Shown here: positions 1-6,300 of the stretch, piece by piece | How positions within the stretch are numbered: position 1 is the first letter of the stretch | Layout: each line of letters opens with the position of its first letter | Assembly: GCA_023248095.1 (NCBI GenBank) | Contig: JAHFFF010000043.1 | Location: 3,477-11,126 of the forward strand | Direction: 5' to 3' | Length of the DNA: 7,650 nucleotides | Source: Candidatus Omnitrophota bacterium | GTDB lineage: Bacteria; Omnitrophota; Gorgyraeia; 1-14-0-20-64-10 | Translations under genes and position numbers: made by a program | The notes under the pieces: model-generated | The model's input: the letters and a program-made list of their open reading frames with translations, nothing else | Databases searched by the model: none | What the model was told of the DNA's origin: nothing

Positions 1-1
1 G

Positions 2-127
2 ACGCGCTCCCGCATTGATCCTGCGCAGGCCTACTTCTGGACGAGAAGGTGGCAGGCCATGGAGCAACGGGTTCAACTGGATAAACTCCGCGGTCGAATC
101 CTCGGCAACGGAAGTGTGGAAAGCTTC
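2..127 (+). pseudogene. C-terminal remnant of an AbrB/MazE-like antitoxin, fused by deletion to the following toxin
   Basis: Read in the frame starting at base 2, this gives IDPAQAYFWTRRWQAMEQ (bases 14-67), then a charged stretch and GSVESF (bases 110-127). This resembles the C-terminal tail common in AbrB/MazE/SpoVT-type antitoxins next to RelE-like toxins: an Asp-Pro-x-Gln-Ala-(W/Y)-Phe-Trp-Thr motif, then a helix and an FDS-E-E-F-like end. In the family this tail lies outside the swapped-hairpin DNA-binding domain and contacts the toxin. The DNA-binding half would lie left of the window and is not seen. No stop follows the expected end. The frame runs on to a TGA at 170-172 only by reading toxin sequence in the wrong frame (residues such as PAPSRRKL are not family-like). 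I infer that the antitoxin lost its stop and last codons in the deletion that also removed the toxin start. Assignment is by motif memory only. Confidence 0.6.
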
Positions 128-339
128 CCGGCTCCGTCCAGAAGAAAGTTGATAAACAAATTCGCCTGTTGACAGAGAACCCCCGTCATCCCTCCCTGCA
201 CGCAAAGAAGATCCAAGGAGTATCCGGCATCTGGGAAGCTCGCGTGGACCGTCAGTATCGCCTCTCGTTTGAAATGACAGGCGATACCATATACCTGCGT
301 GTGGTGGGTAACCACGACGACGTCCTGAAGCACCCTTAA
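121..339 (+). pseudogene. RelE/ParE-family toxin, N-terminus missing
   Basis: The frame ending at the TAA at 337-339 encodes about 72 residues from KLPGSVQKKVDKQ onward. It includes the NPRHPSLHAKKI turn (bases 178-213), the core strands GIWEARVDRQYRLSF (226-270) and the closing strand YLRVVGNHDDVLK (292-330). This is the usual C-terminal three quarters of RelE/ParE-superfamily toxins, typically about 85-95 residues, which inhibit translation or gyrase. The first strand and helix and any start codon are absent. Upstream in this frame there is a stop at 82-84 and no ATG, GTG or TTG before the TTG at 169, which lies inside the conserved helix. The toxin sequence begins in the same bases where the antitoxin's ESF is read in another frame (about 119-127). 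I infer an internal deletion that removed the antitoxin stop and some 15-20 toxin codons. The overlap reads AAAGCTTCC, so short direct repeats could have mediated it. An assembly or clone-end artefact at the AAGCTT (HindIII) site is a less likely alternative. Confidence 0.72.
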
Positions 340-362
340 GCTGCATCAGTTTCTCCCTTGTA

Positions 363-3300
363 TTAAAGTTGCGTGCCCAGCTCGATGTCACGCAACAGGG
401 CGTTGTCCAACGCCGGCGCAATCCACGGGAATTGCTGCAGCCAGAGCTTCACCTTCTGGGCCAACGTCCGCTTGTCCAGGATCTCCGTCACCTCTCGCGC
501 CTCCGACCCAAGTTCCTGCCGGGCGAACGTGAGTGCCGTCTCCAAACTGCCAACATCCTCAATGGAAATAAACGATCCCGCCAAATCTGGCCGGCGGGAC
601 TCGATCACGGCGCTCTGCTCCGCGTCGGCAACGATGATTCGCACCTTCACCCCTTCCCTCGGCACCAAGAGCGCCAGGCCGGCATTCTCCGGCCGGAAGA
701 TGAGCTCCAGTGGCGCAACCGGCGTTTCTTGCCTCCGCATCGTCTCGCGGACAGGTGCCTCAACGGTCGCCACCCCGCCTGCCTCCTCCAGGCCGGCGGA
801 GTAAAAATCCTCTGCCTTTCCCCAGCGCGTGCCCTTCTTAAAATACCCCCGAGTAATAAGTTCCGGGCTGATATGAGTAACTTCCCTGTAATTACCAACG
901 ATATAGAATCCATCATTGGGAAATGTTTCCCAGCGTTTTGTCCTACCGATTTCCTTAGATACTTCAAGTCCACCATCGGGAGTTACTCGAAGCTCAACGT
1001 TTGAATCGCGGACCACTGAAACAGTGCCTCCCTCATCATCCCATCGGGATGCTGGGGCCGGAGATGAACCCAAAAACAAATCGCGAACCAGAATCCTCTC
1101 CCCTTCCTGCTGCAAATGGGAGAAAAGTTTCATGGCTTCCGCTGGAGTAAGCCATCTTTCCTCCAGGCCGGCGGCCGTGGGCTTAGCCGCGATGTAGGCG
1201 CGGTACTCGGCGGCGCCGCCCCGGGCGTTCATCACCTGATCGGCGTGGTAGAAACGGATGGTGTGCCGGATCACCTTCTCCGCCAGGGTGATCACCCCGC
1301 GGGGGAAGCCCCAGGTGAGCTCATTGGGGAAGAAGAGGGTGTCGTCCACCCCTTCCTTCGTCATCTTGTCCCGCATGGAGAACATGTACCGCCCGTACTC
1401 GCCGGGAAGCCCCTTGTGCGTCTTCTCCCAACTCTTGCCGGCATGGTCCTTCATGGACCAGCCGTCCTGATCACGCCAGTACCAGGGGAAGGTGAACCGG
1501 CCTGTAGCGATCTCTTGCTGGAGGGCCTGTTTCTCGGCCTCGCTCTGCGACTTCAGCACGGTCAGCCTGACCGCTTTCTCGTACATCTTCGGATAAGCGG
1601 CTCGAACCTGCTCTAGATCCTGCGGCGAGAATGGATGCTTCTCCAGATACTCCCGCACAAAGGCTGGAAGATTCTTGAACTCCTCTTCGAGCCGATCGGA
1701 ATGCACGGCCTGAAGGTAAGCCAACTCCAGCATCTTGGTGATCACGTTCTGGAACTCGGTCGATTTATTCGCCACCCAAACGCCCGCCTCGCGCGCCTGA
1801 GCCAACTGCTCAGCGCTTAAGCCGCTGGCCGCGTGCGTGGTGATGGCGGCCCGCCGGCTCAAATCAAGCTGCTGAATCCGCTTATCCAACACCGTGGCAA
1901 TCTCAGGGGCCACATCGGCCAGGGGCTTGCGGGCCAGCTCCGCCTCCTTGAGCGCTTCCAGCAGGTCCGACGGAATCAGCCGGAGCTGCTGGAAGATATA
2001 TCTCCCCAACGCTGCCTCCTCCTCCGATGTTCTCTCTCCGGCCGACTCAATGACCCGCACGAAATCACGAGCCAACGCCTGGTCCTGAAAATGGGCGGCG
2101 TAGATTTTCGCCTTCTCGATGGAGCCGAGAGGAGCCTTGCGGGCAATCTTCAGGATCGGATCTCCCTCGAACAGCGGCGTGCCATAAAGGGTTGCCGCCT
2201 GCGCGGCGTACTGCAACACGCCGGCCAGGACGAGATTCGGATCACCGGCGGACGCCCCGTGCACGTTGCCGTAGCTGGGAACCACCGGCCCCAGCTTGTG
2301 GCCATGGGCCTGCGCACTCACCCAGGAGACGAGGGTCAGATAGGCCATTTCCTCTACGGTGTGCGGCTTGCCATCCAGCGCGTAGTCCGGCTCGATGTAC
2401 CACTCCCGATACGGAGTCACCTGCACCCCCTGCGCACGCACCGTCTCCACAACGTGGCGCATGTACCGATTGCGCAGCCAATGCAGGCCGAGGGCGGATG
2501 GAACGTCCTTGTTCAGCGATTCCGCGTAAACCGCCTGCAGGAGACGGGAGGTGATGGGATGGATGACACCCGCCGCCAGTATGTGCTGCGGGCCCGCGCG
2601 AAGCAGCTCGGCCAGCTCCGTCTCGCTCAGAACCGGCTTTAATCGTGCCTGGATCCTCATCAGCAGTTCATCCGTTGAAACGGAATCCAACCCCTTCGCT
2701 TCATCGATCCTCTTGCGGATAGCCGCCAGTGCTTCCTGCTCCTCCTGCGCCAACTTCTTGTCCGTCGCCTTGATATCGTAGAGCGACCCGATGTACTGTT
2801 TCACCAAAAGGTCCCGCTTGACCTCCTTCATCGAGCCGCCCCCGCTCTCGGCGATCAGGGCCAGCGCCATCCAGGGGTCGCGCACCTTCACCACCTCAAA
2901 CTTCGTCTCATCCTGAAGATTGGCCGATGGCCAGCCGGTCATCGCCCCTTCCCAGTAGGCCGCCAGGAACCGCTCCAGCTCAGAGGAGAAGCTTTTGAGG
3001 TCGGTTCCATCGATTCGATGGTGATCCTTCTCGTAGGAATAGACCAGCGTCCTCTTCTCCTCGATAAGTGGACGCACGACCTCCGGCTCCTCGAGCAGCC
3101 AAGTGGCGGTCGCGCCCAGCCCACCCCGCCGGACAATCGCAGAGGCGAGGTTCCCTACCGACGGCACCCCGCCCTGGTTTCCATAATCCCGCTCGGAACT
3201 AAGCGCATCCACGATGTGATAGACAAACGGAACATCGCCGACCAGATACTCCCGGAAGAACGGCTCGAAGAAGCGCGGGTTATTCCCCTGTCGGACGGAA

Positions 3301-6300
3301 GGACGGATGTACTGCCGCTTCACCTCACCCCTCGCCTGGCCGTGCGTCACTTTCAAGGTCTGGATGCGGGATTCGTAAATATCCCGCTGCGCCACCGGCC
3401 TCCACTCGGGAAACCGGGTGTTGATGAAGTGCAGTGGATCCAGGAGGTCGACAGCGTAAGGAATAGCGAATAGAGTCGTGGCTGCTAGACCCCCCGCGGT
3501 GAGAGGATATGGCCCCTTGTACTGAAGGGGTTTGGATCGAGCCGGTAGGATCACCTGCAGTTCCAGAACCACTCCCTCTCGGTAATCCTTCTCGCCGTCG
3601 AGGAGCAGTTCCAGCGTAAGGTAAACCTCGCCTTCCTTCTCCACCAGCGAATCGTAGAGAACCTCGTACTGATAGGGACCTTGGGTGATCCGGCCCAACC
3701 CCTTCGGATCCAGGGCCGTTTGCAGGTCCTGAACGAGTATGGCCTTCTGCTCGATAACCGATAGATCCGCCAGCCTAGCCAGCTTGAATTTCCATAGAGT
3801 CTCTACCAGCCCATCCAGCGCTTCTTGGCGGAACCGGTCCAGCGCCTCCGAACGCAACCGGGCGTAGATGTACCGGGCCGGGTTGTAGTAAGAGACCGGC
3901 GGTTTGTCGTGCGGCGCGCCGGGATCCTGAGCCAATCGCTTGACGGCTTTCATCATTGCCTGCTCGTGGCTGAGAAGATTCTCCTGCCGATAAAAAACCC
4001 GGCTCTCCAGGAATAGGTCGGCGAGGACCTGCATGTTCCCGCCGGTCTGCCTCAGGAGCTGTCCGAAGGTGTCATCGAACCTCGCGTACATCGGCTGCTT
4101 CGGCTGCTGGCTATGTCCCTGCCGGTACTTCTGTTCCTCTACGATTGCTGCCACGGCCTCTCTGAGACGCCGAGCCTGCCCCTTCGCGGAGATCTCCACC
4201 GCAGGCCTCTGCAGGAAGCCGATGATCGGCGCTGGCGCCTCCTCCAAGCCGGCACCGAAGTGGTCAGCGAACCGGTCGAAATAATCATCCTCCGCGGGGG
4301 CCGGCGTAGCGCCCCGACCCAACAGTTGTTCGATCGAGGTGGCAAGCACTGGGTCCTTCATCCAGTCGGCCGCGGTCGGCCAACCGATGGCCCCCTCTCC
4401 CCGGTAATCCGACCCACCGATCACCGGCATGTCGTACTGTTCGGCCAAGTCGATCACTTGCTGGATATCGGCAACCGCATTGGGATGATGATGCTCGATT
4501 CCCGCCAGATCAAAGGCCTGGATGCCGATCTTCCTAAGCTCCGGAACCAGTTTCTGGAGGTCGGGCACCTGCACCTGCATGGTGAAGGTGGGGACCATCC
4601 CTAATTCTGTCAATTGGGATACCACCTGCTCGTACTTCGGGAAACCGTAAACAGACAACAGGGGGAACTTGGCTAAAATCTCCCGCCGGATCTGGTCTGC
4701 CTCCCTCTGAAGCTGGGTTGAGTCAACCAACCCCGGGGCAAGGATGGCGGCGCTGTAAGACAACTGCCGATCCGTGATATTCTTTCCATCGGGTGAGATC
4801 GCCAGAAGGTCGGCCAGATAGATGTTGATCTTCTTCTGTGATCGAAGTATTGAAGTTTGCTCATTCGCGCGAGCCAGCTTGGCCCTTTGGAACTGGTCCA
4901 CCATCTGTACCAACTCTTCAGGGATCTCCCCATTCGGCCCCACCGGAACCCCCCAACCCACCACCCAGGCGTCATAGCCGGCGGCCACGCCACGGTGAAG
5001 GGCTGCCCGCAGCTCCGTGCGACGTGAATGCACCGGCGCCTTGAACTCCACACCGTACAGAACACGCATCGGTTTCTCGGCTCCCCCATTCACAATCTGC
5101 GCCGCTTGGAACCCCTCTCGAACGTGGGCCAACGTCTCGTGGTCCACCAAACCGACCACATCCGCCCCAGCCTGGTGAGCGGCCCAGATCATGTGCGCAG
5201 GGGAAAAGACGCCCGGCAGGCTCGGATAAGACGCGGTGGTATGGATATGCAACCAGGAACCGAGGCCTTTCGGTTCCACCGTCCGGATCCGCGTAACAGG
5301 CACGCCACTCTGCTCCAGCTTCCGCAGAGTCCGCAAGGCCTGCAGGCGAGCTTCTAAGGAAGGATCATCCAGGCTGACCAGCGCTTCCTCCACCGTCGCC
5401 TCCTCTAACCCAGCGGTGAACCCTTGGATGGCCAGCGCGGCCTGGCGCTGAAGGTCCAAACTGACAGAATGCGGCAGGAATTTCTGAAGGGCTTCCTTAG
5501 CGAACGATTCAACCTCGCCGCCGGCTCCCTCCCGAATCAACCGACGGAGGGAATTGACCACCCGCTCCTGTTCGGCCAATTGACCGGTGATCACTCCGAC
5601 CCCCTTGTCCGGGTAGGTGTGGCGGACGATCTCCCAGCTTGCCGCTGTGAACTCCAAGGTATCCACCGCTACCTTGCCCTCGGCTCTACGGACACCGTGA
5701 ACCTCCATGCCCCAGTCGTACAGCGGCTTCCCATGAATGTCGGTCATGGGCTCCGTGATGTAGGAGAGGAAAATATCGCCGGCTGCCGGTGCCAGCTCAT
5801 CCAGGTCGAATTCGAGGGAACCGTCCTGGATGTTTGTTATGTCGGCATCGGAATAGCCCGCTTCTCTGAGAGCCCGGATGTCCCGGAGGCTGAGGCGGTT
5901 CCCGTTCTTCAAGCTGTTTGAAACAATCGGCTTCTTCTGCCCATCAAGCCTGGGCTCGTAGTAGACAACCCCATCTGGGTTCTTCTTCTCCTCCACTTCG
6001 TAGCCGGAATTCTCGGAGATGATTCGGAACTGCGCCCACGCCCTTCCCCCGTCCGGGTACCGAACGTTTCTTAATGGAGCGGCAACCATCTTGCTCTCGG
6101 TCGCTCCCACCCGGCCCGCGATGATGATGTGCCTCTGAGGAAATGCCGCCATATAGAGAACCGGTTGAACGGTGCCATCCTGATAAAGCCGGATCTTCTC
6201 TTCCGGAACCCCGGCCCTCTTGGCCGCCTCGATGAGCTCGCGATGATGGGGCCGGTTCAAGATCCACACCTCATAATGTTTGAGAGAGCGGTGGTTGGCC

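Noticed and set aside
110..130. Programmed -1 frameshift producing an antitoxin-toxin fusion
   Set aside because: The bases around GAAAGC do not form a convincing slippery heptamer. The toxin's N-terminal strand and helix are missing altogether, so a frameshift alone would not restore a normal toxin.
73..333. Reverse-strand open frame opposite the toxin remnant
   Set aside because: The forward strand carries clear RelE-like and antitoxin motifs; the reverse frame has none.
340..362. Possible bidirectional terminator between the convergent toxin remnant and giant gene
   Set aside because: The 23 bases contain no inverted repeat with a T-run. The neighbouring sequence also gives no clear hairpin.
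3450..3506. Possible transmembrane helix inside the giant protein (about residues 1230-1248)
   Set aside because: The stretch is only mildly hydrophobic, contains Gly/Thr/Pro and is followed closely by Asp residues, so it fits a buried segment of a folded domain better.
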